A DNA stretch of 64,000 nucleotides. Origin: Saccharospirillum alexandrii. Lineage in GTDB: Bacteria > Pseudomonadota > Gammaproteobacteria > Pseudomonadales > Natronospirillaceae. Location of the stretch: contig NZ_RCIP01000002.1 of NCBI RefSeq assembly GCF_004000275.1, forward strand, positions 682,283 to 746,282. Reading direction: 5' to 3'. Shown in pieces: positions 17,625-26,577 of this stretch. Under the pieces are notes generated by a model. It worked only from the letters and a program-made list of their open reading frames with translations, was not told the DNA's origin and did no database searches. The translations under genes were made by a program, and so were the position numbers. Position 1 is the first letter of the stretch. The number at the start of each line of letters is the position of its first letter.

Positions 17625-17815
17625 TGCTGGATTCAGCAACTTTCTTGCTCGTTTCTGCAAGAAAGCTGACAGGCGGCTTGCACCGCCTGGTCAGGGACTC
17701 AGCCCAATGATGATGGGTCTGGCACCTGCTGAGCCGGCAACGGGGTCGTCGCTGGCACTGTCTGGCCTTGTGAGCCGGGCAGTCGGGGTCTGTAACAGCG
17801 GTAACCGCTACTCAC
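17625..17815 (-). promoter_or_regulatory. Putative leuA leader: short open frame followed by alternative hairpins
   Basis: On the leuA strand, a GTG at 17815 opens a 38-codon frame (MSSGYRCYRPRLPGSQGQTV and on) that ends at 17699. It is followed by a strong hairpin (17666-17694: CTGAC, bulge, AGGCGG paired with CCGCCT GTCAG). A second stem TTTCTTGC/GCAAGAAA lies at 17641-17664, and TGCTG/CAGCA at 17625-17638 overlaps the flank of that second stem. The arrangement resembles an attenuator leader. However, the frame has few Leu codons and no T-run directly follows the stems. Regulation of leuA by it is inference. Confidence 0.4.
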
Positions 17816-17936
17816 CCGAGCAATGACCTTATGATACCCACCCCGCAGGGCAATGTGTTTGCTAATTTGACTCAATATCGCTATTTTTGAGCAGTTAATT
17901 GCCAATATTAAAGATTAATAGCGAGAATCAGCCACC

Positions 17937-18431
17937 ATGAGCGAGAAACTGGTCAGAATTGATAAAACAGACCGCCGCATTCTGGATTGCCTGCAACAGG
18001 ACGGCGGCCTCACCAATCAGGAACTGGCCGAACGAGTCGGTCTATCACCCTCGCCGTGTTTGCGCCGGGTGCGGGCCCTGGAAGACGCTGGCGTCATATT
18101 GAAGCGGGTCACCCTGCTGGAGCGCAAGACGCTGGGGCTATCACTGACAGCGGTGATCATGATCAGCATGGACAGGCACATTCCCGAACGGTTCGACGAG
18201 TTTCAGCGCCAGATCGAAGCCTGCCCGGAAATCCAGGAGTGCTATCTGATCACCGGCCACGATGCCGACTACATGCTGAAGGCGGTCGTACCAGACATGG
18301 ATGTCTTTCAGGAACTGCTACTGAACCGAATCACCCGAATCCCCGGCGTTTCCGGCGTTCACTCGAGTTTCGTACTGAGGCGTGTGGTGGATAAAACGGA
18401 TTTGCCGCTGGGTTATATAAAAGATCTTTGA
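17937..18431 (+). CDS. Lrp/AsnC family transcriptional regulator
   Basis: This is a 164-residue regulator. The N-terminal winged helix-turn-helix is IDKTDRRILDCLQQDGGLTNQELAERVGLSPSPCLRRVRALEDAGVI. The C-terminal RAM effector-binding domain includes VQECYLITG-like EIQECYLITGHDADYML and PGVSGVHSSFVLRRVVDKTDLPL. It closely follows the Lrp/Bkd-type pattern. It is divergent from leuA, so it may control leuA and sense leucine or another amino acid. ATG at 17937. Confidence 0.92.
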   Translation: MSEKLVRIDKTDRRILDCLQQDGGLTNQELAERVGLSPSPCLRRVRALEDAGVILKRVTLLERKTLGLSLTAVIMISMDRHIPERFDEFQRQIEACPEIQECYLITGHDADYMLKAVVPDMDVFQELLLNRITRIPGVSGVHSSFVLRRVVDKTDLPLGYIKDL

Positions 18432-18462
18432 AAGAGTTTTATTTAACTACCGCGCTGAGTAC

Positions 18463-18569
18463 TGGCTGCCGGGTAGGCCGCTCCGGGGTAGTTCGCAACA
18501 TGGATGTTGCGATCTAGGCCCCATGGAGGGGTTCACGCCGACCCCGGAGCGGCCTACCCGGTGGCCAGC
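18463..18569 (+). repeat. Nested palindromic intergenic element, copy C
   Basis: A perfect 21-bp arm pair (18470-18490 with 18542-18562) encloses the core. The core contains CGCAACAT GG ATGTTGCG and a CCCCATGGAGGGG-like second hairpin. Outside the arms, TG on the left faces TG on the right, then CTGGC pairs with GCCAG. The core is the reverse complement of copy A with a few substitutions, and the arms have a different sequence. It sits between the convergent ends of the Lrp-family gene and the SCP2-like gene. Confidence 0.9.
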
Positions 18570-18595
18570 ACGGACTCCTGCCACAACAGAAACCC

Positions 18596-18964
18596 CTACC
18601 GCAGGAATTTGACCGTCTTCTGGAACCACATCAGCAGCATGGGGTCGCCTTCGACGGCCAGGCGTTTGTCCTGTATGGCTTTCATAACGGCATTGCGGTC
18701 TTTGCCGGTGGCCATGGCCCAGAGCGTGCTGAAGCCCTCTGACGCAGTGGTGAAGCGCAGGGTGATGTCGGCGTGCTCGGCCTGACCGCGACGGGACTTG
18801 AGCCGCTGGTCGCGAAAGGCCAGGTAGCGGGATACTTTACGTTCGTCGGTGGTGAACTGAATGGTTCGGTCGATGTCTTGCAGTGCGTCGCGAAAGGCGG
18901 GCTGGCGACGAAGGGCGCGTTTGAATCGCAGTGCCATCAACCAGAGTAATAAACGGTACTTCAT
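18596..18964 (-). CDS. SCP2 sterol-binding-like small protein
   Basis: This is a 122-residue protein whose C-terminal half resembles an SCP2 lipid-binding fold: ADITLRFTTASEGFSTLWAMATGKDRNAVMKAIQDKRLAVEGDPMLLMWFQKTVKFLR, with the typical G(D)(P)xL near the end. The N terminus is a short hydrophobic and basic helix (MKYRLLLWLMALRFKRALRR) that may associate with the membrane. ATG at 18964 is preferred over upstream alternatives. No partner is evident. The ligand is unknown. Confidence 0.6.
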   Translation of the reverse strand: MKYRLLLWLMALRFKRALRRQPAFRDALQDIDRTIQFTTDERKVSRYLAFRDQRLKSRRGQAEHADITLRFTTASEGFSTLWAMATGKDRNAVMKAIQDKRLAVEGDPMLLMWFQKTVKFLR

Positions 18965-19050
18965 AACGTTGGCCTCACAATGCAGGGGAGGCGCATCATG
19001 CAGCGCACCCGGCGAATTGCCAAGCCTCGGTGGGTATTCATGCAATTAGA

Positions 19051-19082
19051 ACGAAAAACGGGGCCAGAAGGCCCCGTTTCGT
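19051..19082 (-). terminator. Intrinsic terminator downstream of HU gene
   Basis: AACGGGGCC (19057-19065) pairs with GGCCCCGTT (19070-19078) around an AGAA loop. On the minus strand an A/T-rich tail with a T-run follows (TTTTTCGT). It lies 57 bp beyond the HU stop. Confidence 0.8.
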
Positions 19083-19138
19083 GACGAAAACCCCTTCATT
19101 GGTGATTAACCGGATTGAAGGCGGCTTGCGTCTCTTTC

Positions 19139-19411
19139 TCAGTTAACCGCGTCTTTCAGCGCTTTACCAGGCTTGAAAGCAACGGTGTTGCTGGCCGGAA
19201 TCTGGATGCTGGCACCGGTTTGCGGATTCTTGCCAGTACGAGCGGCGCGAGCGCGTGCTTCAAAAGTACCGAAACCAACCAGAGTGACGGATTCTTTCTT
19301 GGCAACGGTGTTGGTGATCTGGTCCAACATGGCATTCAGCACTTCATTGGCTTTTTCTTTTGAGATATCCGCTTTTTCGGCGATGGCAGCGGCCAGTTCT
19401 GGTTTACGCAT
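19139..19411 (-). CDS. hupB: HU family DNA-binding protein
   Basis: This is a 90-residue nucleoid protein that bends and compacts DNA as a dimer. The sequence MRKPELAAAIAEKADISKEK begins the helical body. VGFGTFEARARAARTGKNPQTGASIQIPASNTVAFKPGKALKDAVN is the beta-arm signature. ATG at 19411 is fixed by the AAGGAAAG site upstream, and the frame extending to 19492 is not needed. It is followed by a good terminator. Whether it is the HU-alpha or HU-beta equivalent is not certain. Confidence 0.93.
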   Translation of the reverse strand: MRKPELAAAIAEKADISKEKANEVLNAMLDQITNTVAKKESVTLVGFGTFEARARAARTGKNPQTGASIQIPASNTVAFKPGKALKDAVN

Positions 19412-19512
19412 AAGACTTTCCTTCTGTTTATTTCGGGTTCCGCATGACTGAATCAGCATACGCGACGGTATTTGGATTGCCAAGCGCCGCACAGGCCCAT
19501 GGCAACCCCAGG

Positions 19513-20679
19513 TTAGCTAGCCAGCAAAGGTGGTACGGCCTTTAACCAGGTATTGCGCTCTTTGATGCGCTCACCGGACAAAGCAAAGCCCACAATCGAC
19601 TCACCCTGACGGCACACAGCCGCTAGATTAGCGCCACTGCCGTCAATTTGCCATGCCCCAGTGCTCTGGGGTGGGTACGCGATCACAGGACAGGCCGGGG
19701 TTTTTACCGTAACCGGCATCGCCGGCCACTGTACGGCCGTCGTTTCTCCGGCCAGTGTCTTTGCCAGGGCGCGAGCTGCATTCATCAGAGGCATCACATA
19801 CATCAGTACCTGACCTTCCACTTCAGCACAGTCTCCCAGTGCATAAATCGAAGGGTCCGAGGTTTGTAAGTGCTTATTAACAACAATACCCCGATTAACC
19901 GCCAGCCCGGCCTTGCGAGCCAGATCAAGCCGCGGCTGGAGGCCCACGGCCGAGAGCACCAGGTCGGCCGGCAGTTTTTGACCATTGGTCAAGGTGACCT
20001 GGATTTTTTTATCATCGGCCCGGTCGACCCGGCTCACCAGTGGCCCAAGATGGAAGCGAACGCCCGCCTCACCAAGCGCCTGTTTGAGCGCTTCGCCTAT
20101 TACAGCGGGTACCAGGCCCGACAGTAGCGTCTCGCTGGGGGCTACCAGGTCGACCTCGAAACCGGCGCTGACCAGGTCGTTGGCAAACTCGCAGCCAATC
20201 AGACCACCGCCCATAATAACCACCTGCCGCGCGCCCTCCAGTTCAGACTGGAATCGGGCAAAATCGAGCCGGTCGTTGACGCTGAACACCCGGTTCAGGG
20301 CATCGCCTTCCAGCGGCGCGCGAATCGGCTCAGCCCCCACAGCCAACACCAGCTGGCCCCACACCAGCGCTGCGCCAGTATCGAGATGCAGCGTTCGGGT
20401 GGTCGGGTCAATGTGGAGCACTTCGGTTCGGGTGAGCAACTCGGCCTGGTAGCGCTGCGCCACGTCATCGGCCGACATTTGAACCAAATCGTCCGCCGAT
20501 TGCCCCTTACTGTGCGCATTGGACAGCATCGGCTTGGAATAGCCGGCGCCGTCATCGGCGGTAATCAGCACCAGAGGGGTATCGGGGTCGGCTTTGCGCC
20601 ATTCGCGTACCAGGGTGTAGGCCGCCAGGCCAGAGCCGACGATAATCAGTGGTGGCGTGGTTGCAGGCGACGCCTTCAA
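19513..20679 (-). CDS. rubB: Rubredoxin-NAD(+) reductase
   Basis: This is a 388-residue FAD flavoprotein that would pass electrons from NAD(P)H to the neighbouring rubredoxin. Motifs are [19 protein letters not shown] (FAD), [17 protein letters not shown] (NADH) and [22 protein letters not shown]. The start is probably a TTG that overlaps the rubredoxin stop codon (TTGA at 20676-20679), which implies translational coupling. The order rubredoxin, reductase, HU matches the Pseudomonas locus. The final electron acceptor (alkane hydroxylase or oxidative stress enzyme) is not visible here. Confidence 0.92.
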   Translation of the reverse strand: MKASPATTPPLIIVGSGLAAYTLVREWRKADPDTPLVLITADDGAGYSKPMLSNAHSKGQSADDLVQMSADDVAQRYQAELLTRTEVLHIDPTTRTLHLDTGAALVWGQLVLAVGAEPIRAPLEGDALNRVFSVNDRLDFARFQSELEGARQVVIMGGGLIGCEFANDLVSAGFEVDLVAPSETLLSGLVPAVIGEALKQALGEAGVRFHLGPLVSRVDRADDKKIQVTLTNGQKLPADLVLSAVGLQPRLDLARKAGLAVNRGIVVNKHLQTSDPSIYALGDCAEVEGQVLMYVMPLMNAARALAKTLAGETTAVQWPAMPVTVKTPACPVIAYPPQSTGAWQIDGSGANLAAVCRQGESIVGFALSGERIKERNTWLKAVPPLLAS

Positions 20680-20840
20680 AGCACAATCATCTCAAAATCG
20701 TCTTTGGTGGCACCGCAATCGGGGCAGGCCCAGGTGTCGGGCACGTCTTCCCAGGCGGTACCAGGCTCGATGCCCTCTTCCGGAATACCCTCGGCCTCGT
20801 CATAAATAAAACCACAGACAATGCATTGCCACTTTCTCAT
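20676..20840 (-). CDS. rubA: Rubredoxin
   Basis: This is a 54-residue iron protein with the two CxxCG motifs of rubredoxins: [18 protein letters not shown] at the start and [14 protein letters not shown] near the end. It carries one Fe(Cys)4 centre and serves as a one-electron carrier. ATG at 20840. The stop overlaps the reductase start, and ubiC is divergent across about 225 bp. Confidence 0.95.
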   Translation of the reverse strand: MRKWQCIVCGFIYDEAEGIPEEGIEPGTAWEDVPDTWACPDCGATKDDFEMIVL

Positions 20841-21065
20841 GTCGATCCTCTCAGATAGCGATCTGCTTTACCGGCCCGGGCAGGTAACCCCCGGGGCTGC
20901 TGAAACTACTGACACTGCCCGCCAATTGCAAGAAAGTCACCGGCGCTGAAGCCGGAACGCCTCTGGTATTCGTGGGTGCGCCACTTTACACTGCGCCTTT
21001 TGCAGCAGACGGATTGCCCGGTTGTGACCCTTGCACACCCCCAACCCGCCACAGCATCCCGCGCC

Positions 21066-21593
21066 ATGCCTGAACCGGCTGACATGCGTCAGTACGACTG
21101 GTACGACCTAACGACCGTACCAGACCAGCCTTCTACAGACTGGCGTTACTGGCTGCAGATGCCTGGCAGCCTTACGCAGGCGCTGCGCGAACGCACTGCG
21201 GCCTTTTCGGTTCGGGTTCTGGCCGAAGGCGAACTGACACTTGCAACACCACTGGCCGCCTTTACCGAACAAGCCGATGCCTGCCGGTGCTGGTCTCGCC
21301 AGGTAGCCCTGTGCCACAACAATACACCCTGGGTGCTGGCCCATACCCTGGTCACCCGGGCCAGCCTGAACAGTTCTCTGTCTGCACTGACTCAATTGAA
21401 CACCCGCCCCCTGGGCGAGTTACTCTTTACCACGCCCGGGGTATGCAAAGACCAGCATCAGGTCACCAGAACCCAACACGGCTGGGGCCGACGCACCCGT
21501 TACTGGCTGCATAGTGCCCCGGTTCTGGTCGCTGAATTTTTTATGGAAGCCTTACTCAGCCATGAACATCAACGCCTTTCCACATTACCTTAA
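21066..21593 (+). CDS. ubiC: Chorismate lyase UbiC
   Basis: UbiC removes pyruvate from chorismate to give 4-hydroxybenzoate for ubiquinone. Family features are [32 protein letters not shown] and LGELLFT, then a [10 protein letters not shown] block with the conserved WGRRS-like motif. ATG at 21066 gives 175 aa, near the E. coli length. A GTG at 20976 would add 30 residues without similarity. Neither has a clear ribosome-binding site. The 3' end overlaps ubiA by 32 bp. Confidence 0.87.
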   Translation: MPEPADMRQYDWYDLTTVPDQPSTDWRYWLQMPGSLTQALRERTAAFSVRVLAEGELTLATPLAAFTEQADACRCWSRQVALCHNNTPWVLAHTLVTRASLNSSLSALTQLNTRPLGELLFTTPGVCKDQHQVTRTQHGWGRRTRYWLHSAPVLVAEFFMEALLSHEHQRLSTLP

Positions 21594-22416
21594 ACTGACC
21601 CGACTCGACCGGCCCATCGGTATTTACCTGCTACTGTGGCCAACGTTAACGGCCTTGTGGCTCGCGGCCGAGGGCTGGCCGCCACTGCACTTGGTGGTCA
21701 TCTTCATACTCGGCACCACCCTGATGCGCAGCGCCGGTTGCGTCATCAACGACTACGCCGACCGCCACCTCGACGGCCACGTAAAACGCACCAACCAACG
21801 ACCACTGGCCCGGGGCCTGGTCACCGAACGCGAAGCGCTGCTGCTGGCCGCCCTACTGGCACTGGCCGCCTTTGGCCTGGTGCTGTTCACCAACACCACC
21901 ACGGTTTACATGTCGTTTGGCGGGTTGTTTCTGGCAGCGCTCTATCCGTTCATGAAGCGTTACACCTACCTGCCCCAGGTCTTTCTCGGCGCGGCCTTTT
22001 CCTGGGCGATCCCCATGGCCTATACCGCCGTCGGCGCGCCGCTCACAGAGATCACCTGGCTGCTTTACACCGCCAACATTCTCTGGACGGTCCACTACGA
22101 CACCCTGTATGCCATGGTCGACCGTGACGACGACCTCAAAATCGGCATCAAATCCACCGCCATCCTCTTCGGCGATGCCGACAAACTCATGGTCGGCCTG
22201 CTGCAACTGCTCACCTGGCTCGCCTGGTTCATGCTGGGCGTTCAGGCCGAACTGAAGCTATTCTGGTGGCTGGGCCTGGCCGTCGCCACCGGCTGCTTCC
22301 TCTACCAGCAATGGCTGATTCGCCACCGCGAACGCGACCCCTGCTTCAAGGCCTTCCTGAACAACCACTGGGCGGGCCTGGCTTTGTTCATAGGCGCAGT
22401 GTTAGATCAGCTGTGA
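21562..22416 (+). CDS. ubiA: 4-hydroxybenzoate octaprenyltransferase UbiA
   Basis: This is a polytopic inner-membrane prenyltransferase that attaches the polyprenyl chain to 4-hydroxybenzoate. The first Asp-rich motif is [21 protein letters not shown] and the second is [18 protein letters not shown], both needed for Mg-diphosphate binding. About 284 aa with eight or nine hydrophobic segments. ATG at 21562 lies inside the end of ubiC, so the two are coupled. Confidence 0.95.
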   Translation: MNINAFPHYLKLTRLDRPIGIYLLLWPTLTALWLAAEGWPPLHLVVIFILGTTLMRSAGCVINDYADRHLDGHVKRTNQRPLARGLVTEREALLLAALLALAAFGLVLFTNTTTVYMSFGGLFLAALYPFMKRYTYLPQVFLGAAFSWAIPMAYTAVGAPLTEITWLLYTANILWTVHYDTLYAMVDRDDDLKIGIKSTAILFGDADKLMVGLLQLLTWLAWFMLGVQAELKLFWWLGLAVATGCFLYQQWLIRHRERDPCFKAFLNNHWAGLALFIGAVLDQL

Positions 22417-22468
22417 GCTTCGAGCTGTTAGCTGTTAGCTCAAAACTCACAGCTCGCAGCTCGCAGCT
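22411..22468. repeat. AGCT heptad repeat at the ubiA end
   Basis: Directly after the ubiA stop the sequence shows AGCTGTT twice then AGCTCAA, followed by AGCTCGC twice then AGCTTGA, a 7-bp period. CTGTGAG at 22411-22417 also pairs with CTCACAG at 22446-22452. It could fold into a stem and serve as a terminator between ubiA and phoB, but the function is unknown. Confidence 0.6.
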
Positions 22469-22492
22469 TGAATTTTGACAATTCAATGACGG

Positions 22493-22510
22493 CTGTAACA
22501 CTTCTGTCAT
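22493..22510 (+). promoter_or_regulatory. Pho box upstream of phoB
   Basis: CTGTAACACTTCTGTCAT matches two PhoB half-sites (CTGTCAT consensus) with 11-bp spacing. It lies 45 bp before the phoB start. It implies that PhoB activates its own operon under phosphate limitation, as known in E. coli and Pseudomonas. Confidence 0.8.
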
Positions 22511-22554
22511 GGAAGCGGCGTTAAATGATCACAAAGGTGACTTTAAGGTGAACC

Positions 22555-23262
22555 ATGAACTCTCGCAGCATTCTGATCGTTGACGACGAATCGGCCATTC
22601 GTGAAGTGATCGCCGCGGCTCTGGAGATGGCCGGCTACCACACCCTGGAAGCGGGCGATGCCACCGAAGCGCACAGCCTGGTCGTCGACCAAAAACCCGA
22701 CCTGATCCTGCTCGACTGGATGATGCCCAACGTCAGTGGTGTCGAACTCGCGCGCCGGCTGAAGCGGGACCCGATGACCGCAGAAATCCCCATCATCATG
22801 CTCACGGCCAAAGGTGAGGAAGACCATAAAATTACCGGTCTGGAAGCCGGGGCCGATGATTACATCACCAAGCCCTTCTCACCGCGCGAACTCGTTGCCC
22901 GGCTAAAAGCCGTATTGCGCCGCACAACGCCGGCGGGCATTGAGGAGCCCATCGACATTCAGGGCCTGCGGCTCGACCCGAACAGCCACCGCGTCAGCAC
23001 CGGCGAAGGCGAGCTGACCATGGGGCCGACCGAATTCCGGTTATTGCAGTTCTTTATGAGCCATCCCGAGCGTGCCTACACTCGTTCGCAGCTGCTCGAC
23101 CAGGTTTGGGGCGGCAATGTCTATGTGGATGAGCGCACCGTCGACGTTCACATCCGGCGCTTGCGCAAAGCCCTGGGCGAGCCCTTCCAGGCTATGGTTC
23201 AGACCGTCAGAGGCACCGGATATCGCTTCTCGACCAAAGTTTCGGCACAATCGGCTTCATGA
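22555..23262 (+). CDS. phoB: Phosphate regulon response regulator PhoB
   Basis: This is a 235-residue OmpR-class regulator. The receiver domain has DD at 11-12, the phosphoacceptor Asp54 in LLDWMMP, and Lys in TKPFSP. The winged-helix domain ends with [30 protein letters not shown]. It binds Pho boxes such as those found here ahead of phoB, pstS and phnD. ATG at 22555 follows AAGGTGA. The stop overlaps the phoR start by 4 bp. Confidence 0.96.
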   Translation: MNSRSILIVDDESAIREVIAAALEMAGYHTLEAGDATEAHSLVVDQKPDLILLDWMMPNVSGVELARRLKRDPMTAEIPIIMLTAKGEEDHKITGLEAGADDYITKPFSPRELVARLKAVLRRTTPAGIEEPIDIQGLRLDPNSHRVSTGEGELTMGPTEFRLLQFFMSHPERAYTRSQLLDQVWGGNVYVDERTVDVHIRRLRKALGEPFQAMVQTVRGTGYRFSTKVSAQSAS

Positions 23263-24605
23263 TTCGAGACATACGACGCCCCTATTTCAGAAACTTGCTG
23301 CTGGCACTGACCGGCGTGTTCGCCTTTGGCGTCTATATTGGCCAGCCGATCCTGTTGTTACTCATAGCCGTTAGCGGTTATCTGGCCTGGCAATTGTTCC
23401 AGCAGAGCCGGCTGATCAAGTGGCTGGAACAGGGTGCCAAATCGGAACCACCAGACTCCAAGGGCCTCTGGGGCATGGTGTTCGACCATCTCTACAGCGA
23501 ACAACGCCGGCGCAAGAAACAAGTCCGCCACTACCAGAACGTGATCAACCGTGTGCAAAATTCCACCGAAGCCCTGCGCGATGGCGTGATCCTGCTCGAC
23601 CACCACGGCGCCCTGCAATGGTGGAACCAATCCGCGGCCGACCTGCTCAAGCTGCAACCGCGGGATGAAGGCCAACTGCTGATCAACCTGGTGCGCGAGC
23701 CTGCCTTTCAGAAGTTCTACCAGAACCGTGAAGTGCGCGAGAGCATCCGCATCGATAACCCGGCCTTCCCTGACAGAACTCTCGATGTCTCGATGACCAT
23801 TTACGGCAAGGGAGAGCGCCTGCTGCTGATTCGCGACACCACGCGAATGACCCAGCTGGAACACATGCGTCAAGACTTCGTGGCCAACGCCAGCCACGAA
23901 CTCAAGACCCCGCTGACCGTGCTCAAGGGCTACCTGGAATCCATTCTCGACTTCAGCGATGACCTGCCCGCCCCGCTCCGCCGGGCACTGGGCAGCATGA
24001 ATGGCCAAACCCAGCGCATGGAAAACCTGGTGAACGACTTGCTGGTGCTGACGCGGCTGGATGTGGAAGTGAGGGAGTCGGTACGCCAGCGCATCGAGGT
24101 GGGTACCTTGCTGAACAGCATTGCCGACGACGCCCGCGCGCTGTCGAGTGAACGCAACCACCACATCAGCGTGCGCCTCGACAGCGACAAAGACCTTCAG
24201 GGAGACCCCTCAGAATTGCGTTCGGCCATCAGCAACCTGGTCTACAACGCCGTCAACTACAGCCCCGATGGCAGCGATATTGAACTGCACTGGCACGAAT
24301 CACCACAGGGCGGCTATATCTCGATCAGGGACAACGGCATCGGCATTGACCCGCGCCACATTCCGCGGCTTACCGAACGCTTCTACCGCGTAGACCCGGG
24401 CCGCAGCAGCGAACGCGGAGGCACCGGCCTCGGCCTGGCCATCGTCAAGCACATTCTGCATCACCACCAGGGTCGACTCGATGTCGCCAGCGTGCCCGGG
24501 CGCGGTTCCGTGTTCACCTGCTGCCTGCCCGCCGAACGGCTGTTGCCCGCCGCGGTGTCGGCAACGCCGGATTCAGCGCCGAATCGAAGCCACAAGCCGG
24601 CTTAG
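23259..24605 (+). CDS. phoR: Phosphate regulon sensor kinase PhoR
   Basis: This is a 448-residue histidine kinase. It has an N-terminal hydrophobic hairpin (about residues 10-50), a PAS-like region with [13 protein letters not shown] near 128, and a HisKA domain with [13 protein letters not shown] (His213). The HATPase domain carries [36 protein letters not shown] and [14 protein letters not shown]. It phosphorylates PhoB and is kept inactive by Pst and PhoU when phosphate is plentiful. Its 3' end overlaps the convergent REC-PilZ gene by 33 bp. Confidence 0.95.
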   Translation: MIRDIRRPYFRNLLLALTGVFAFGVYIGQPILLLLIAVSGYLAWQLFQQSRLIKWLEQGAKSEPPDSKGLWGMVFDHLYSEQRRRKKQVRHYQNVINRVQNSTEALRDGVILLDHHGALQWWNQSAADLLKLQPRDEGQLLINLVREPAFQKFYQNREVRESIRIDNPAFPDRTLDVSMTIYGKGERLLLIRDTTRMTQLEHMRQDFVANASHELKTPLTVLKGYLESILDFSDDLPAPLRRALGSMNGQTQRMENLVNDLLVLTRLDVEVRESVRQRIEVGTLLNSIADDARALSSERNHHISVRLDSDKDLQGDPSELRSAISNLVYNAVNYSPDGSDIELHWHESPQGGYISIRDNGIGIDPRHIPRLTERFYRVDPGRSSERGGTGLGLAIVKHILHHHQGRLDVASVPGRGSVFTCCLPAERLLPAAVSATPDSAPNRSHKPA

Positions 24606-25478
24606 CACCTCCATCTTCTCCGGATCGTCATCCACGAACTTCACACCCAGGCGCACGCTGCGGGCATCCATCGAGGCTTCGCGCAACGCAAGCTGAGTGA
24701 CAAAACCATTGATGCGCGCCAGGGAACTGGGCTGATCCGGAACCTGCAAATCTATCACCACCTGCTCAAACAAGATGGGCGGCGGCGCTTCTTCAAGCAA
24801 AATGTCGACGGAGATCTCAACCAGATTCACATCACGCACCGCACCCTTCCACTGCCCTTTCGATGATCGGACCAGCACCTTGGTCGCCGCCTTGTTGCTG
24901 GCCGCGGCGGGCTTGGGCGTTGCGGGTTTGCCACCGGTAAGCAAGCTGGCACTGTCACTGAGTTTCGGTGACGGAGCCGACCGGGGGGTCGCCTGAGAAG
25001 ACGTCAGCAAACTGGCCGATTCGCCCAGCCCTCCTTCCGGCTTCGACATGGTTGCCTGGCCCTTTAAAATGCTGCGAATCAGATCCCGGTGGTTGACCGA
25101 CAGCGCCTTGAGCACTTTCTTCAGAATCTGGTCATTGCTGAACGGTTTGCCAATGTAATCGCTCACGCCGGCCTCGACTGCCTTAACCACATGAGACTTG
25201 TCGCCCCGGCTGGTCACCATAATGAACGGTGTCTTGCTTTGTTCGCGCTCGGTCTCGGTCGCTCGCAGCCATCCCAGTAACTCCAGCCCCGACATCTCCG
25301 GCATTTCCCAGTCGCAGAGCACCAGATCGTAGCGGTTCCTGTTCAGCAACCCCTGTGCCTTGCGCCCATTGGGGGCTTCGTCGATCTGGCATTGGGCAAA
25401 CTGACTTTTAAGCGCGCGTTTGACCAGATCCCGGATAAAACCGGCATCATCGGCCACCAGAAAAGAGAGTTTCTGCAT
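24573..25478 (-). CDS. Response regulator with C-terminal PilZ-like domain
   Basis: This is a 301-residue protein with a CheY-like receiver (residues 1-120). Its acceptor Asp56 lies in LVLCDWEMPEMSGLELLGWLR, T in IMVTSRGDK and K in GKPFSN. A low-complexity Ser/Pro/Ala/Lys linker covers about 150-200. The C-terminal part (about 200-301) looks like a PilZ-type beta domain, although the RxxxR and (D/N)xSxxG c-di-GMP motifs are not intact. A response regulator occurs at the same place after phoR in Pseudomonas. Its kinase partner is unknown. Confidence 0.7.
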   Translation of the reverse strand: MQKLSFLVADDAGFIRDLVKRALKSQFAQCQIDEAPNGRKAQGLLNRNRYDLVLCDWEMPEMSGLELLGWLRATETEREQSKTPFIMVTSRGDKSHVVKAVEAGVSDYIGKPFSNDQILKKVLKALSVNHRDLIRSILKGQATMSKPEGGLGESASLLTSSQATPRSAPSPKLSDSASLLTGGKPATPKPAAASNKAATKVLVRSSKGQWKGAVRDVNLVEISVDILLEEAPPPILFEQVVIDLQVPDQPSSLARINGFVTQLALREASMDARSVRLGVKFVDDDPEKMEVLSRLVASIRR

Positions 25479-25554
25479 GTAGTTAATCCTGTAACGGGCC
25501 TGCAGGGCATAAGTCGAAAGACACTGTTTTTATTCTAGCAGTCAATTCCTGCCT

Positions 25555-26397
25555 TTACTCGCTGACCGGGTGCAGCTGCAATTGCCAGCGCCCCGGATCC
25601 GGTATTACCTGGCCCAGAGCCACCGACCGAAAGCGCATGTCGCGGGCAGCCAGTTGGCGAACCTCGGCAATCGTTGCTTCCGGCGTATGGACCGACCAAT
25701 AGATCGCCGTGATCAGCCCTCTCTGAATCGGCAGCACTGGCTGAGGCTCACGGTCGGGCCCGGGTTTCACCGGTACCGTCGTCTCCGGCATCAGCAGGCG
25801 CCATTCATGGTTGTCCGCACAGGCGGGGTGATCGACCAATAGGCCTGGAAAGGGGTTGGTTGCGGTCACCTGGTAGCGGTGTTCGCCTCCATACTGAACC
25901 GGCGCCAGCAGTGCCGGCCGCCCCGCCCGGCTGGCCAGAGACGCGTGCCGGCTTTGTACCGCCACAGCTAGGCCACGGAACCCGTCTGCCAGGTCTCGCC
26001 AGGCCAGATAGCTCAACGCCGATGGAAACAACCGGGCCACGCGGGCTTTCGCCAACCGGTTCAGGTCATACCCGGGCAAGCGCCCGTGCTCGCGCTCCCG
26101 GGCCGACGCTTGTATGGTGCTGGCCAGCTCGCCCGACTGGGCGCGAAAGTGCTCGAAACTCAACAGCCCCTTAACGGCCAATGGCAACGTTTCATACTGG
26201 CGTTGCCATTCGCGCTCCAGTGCTTCAGCACTGACCGGCTGCAGCGTTCGTGCCTGTTCTGAAAACGGCTGAACAAAAGGTTGCGCCAGCGGCAAACCCG
26301 GACTCAGGGGTATTACCCCCTGTTTAAGCCAGAAAACCACCGATTTTCCGCCAAAAAAATGTAAGGTTCCGGAGGGTAATGTCTTTTTTTCTGACAT
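25555..26397 (-). CDS. Hypothetical protein (280 aa)
   Basis: No family is recognised. The protein from ATG 26397 starts MSEKKTLPSGTLHFFGGKSV and has no clear signal or membrane segment. Two regions look structured: a helical block around AVKGLLSFEHFRAQSGELASTIQASARERE, and a beta-rich C-terminal third with MPETTVPVKPG and GLITAIYWSV. The frame remains open to 26523, but that extension overlaps the GacA-like palindrome at 26402-26419. The start is therefore uncertain. It is divergent from the first CsrB-like RNA gene. Confidence 0.65.
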   Translation of the reverse strand: MSEKKTLPSGTLHFFGGKSVVFWLKQGVIPLSPGLPLAQPFVQPFSEQARTLQPVSAEALEREWQRQYETLPLAVKGLLSFEHFRAQSGELASTIQASAREREHGRLPGYDLNRLAKARVARLFPSALSYLAWRDLADGFRGLAVAVQSRHASLASRAGRPALLAPVQYGGEHRYQVTATNPFPGLLVDHPACADNHEWRLLMPETTVPVKPGPDREPQPVLPIQRGLITAIYWSVHTPEATIAEVRQLAARDMRFRSVALGQVIPDPGRWQLQLHPVSE

Positions 26398-26401
26398 GAT
26401 T

Positions 26402-26419
26402 TGTACGAGATTTCCTACA
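26402..26419 (+). promoter_or_regulatory. GacA/UvrY-type upstream activating site 1
   Basis: TGTACGAGATTTCCTACA matches the GacA/UvrY consensus TGTAAG-N6-CTTACA at 10 of 12 defined positions. It lies about 168 bp before the inferred start of the first GGA-rich RNA. A matching site stands the same distance ahead of the second RNA. Confidence 0.7.
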
Positions 26420-26577
26420 TTCAATGTGAGAATAAGAGCGACTTGCACTAAGAATCGTCCCACAGAATGGGCGCACCCGCAGTATTGCAGGCTTTGCACT
26501 CCGTCACACTTTTTACGACTCAATCTGTCAATAAATCGACGCCCAATTCAGAGGGTCTTACCCGTATCATAGCCTGC

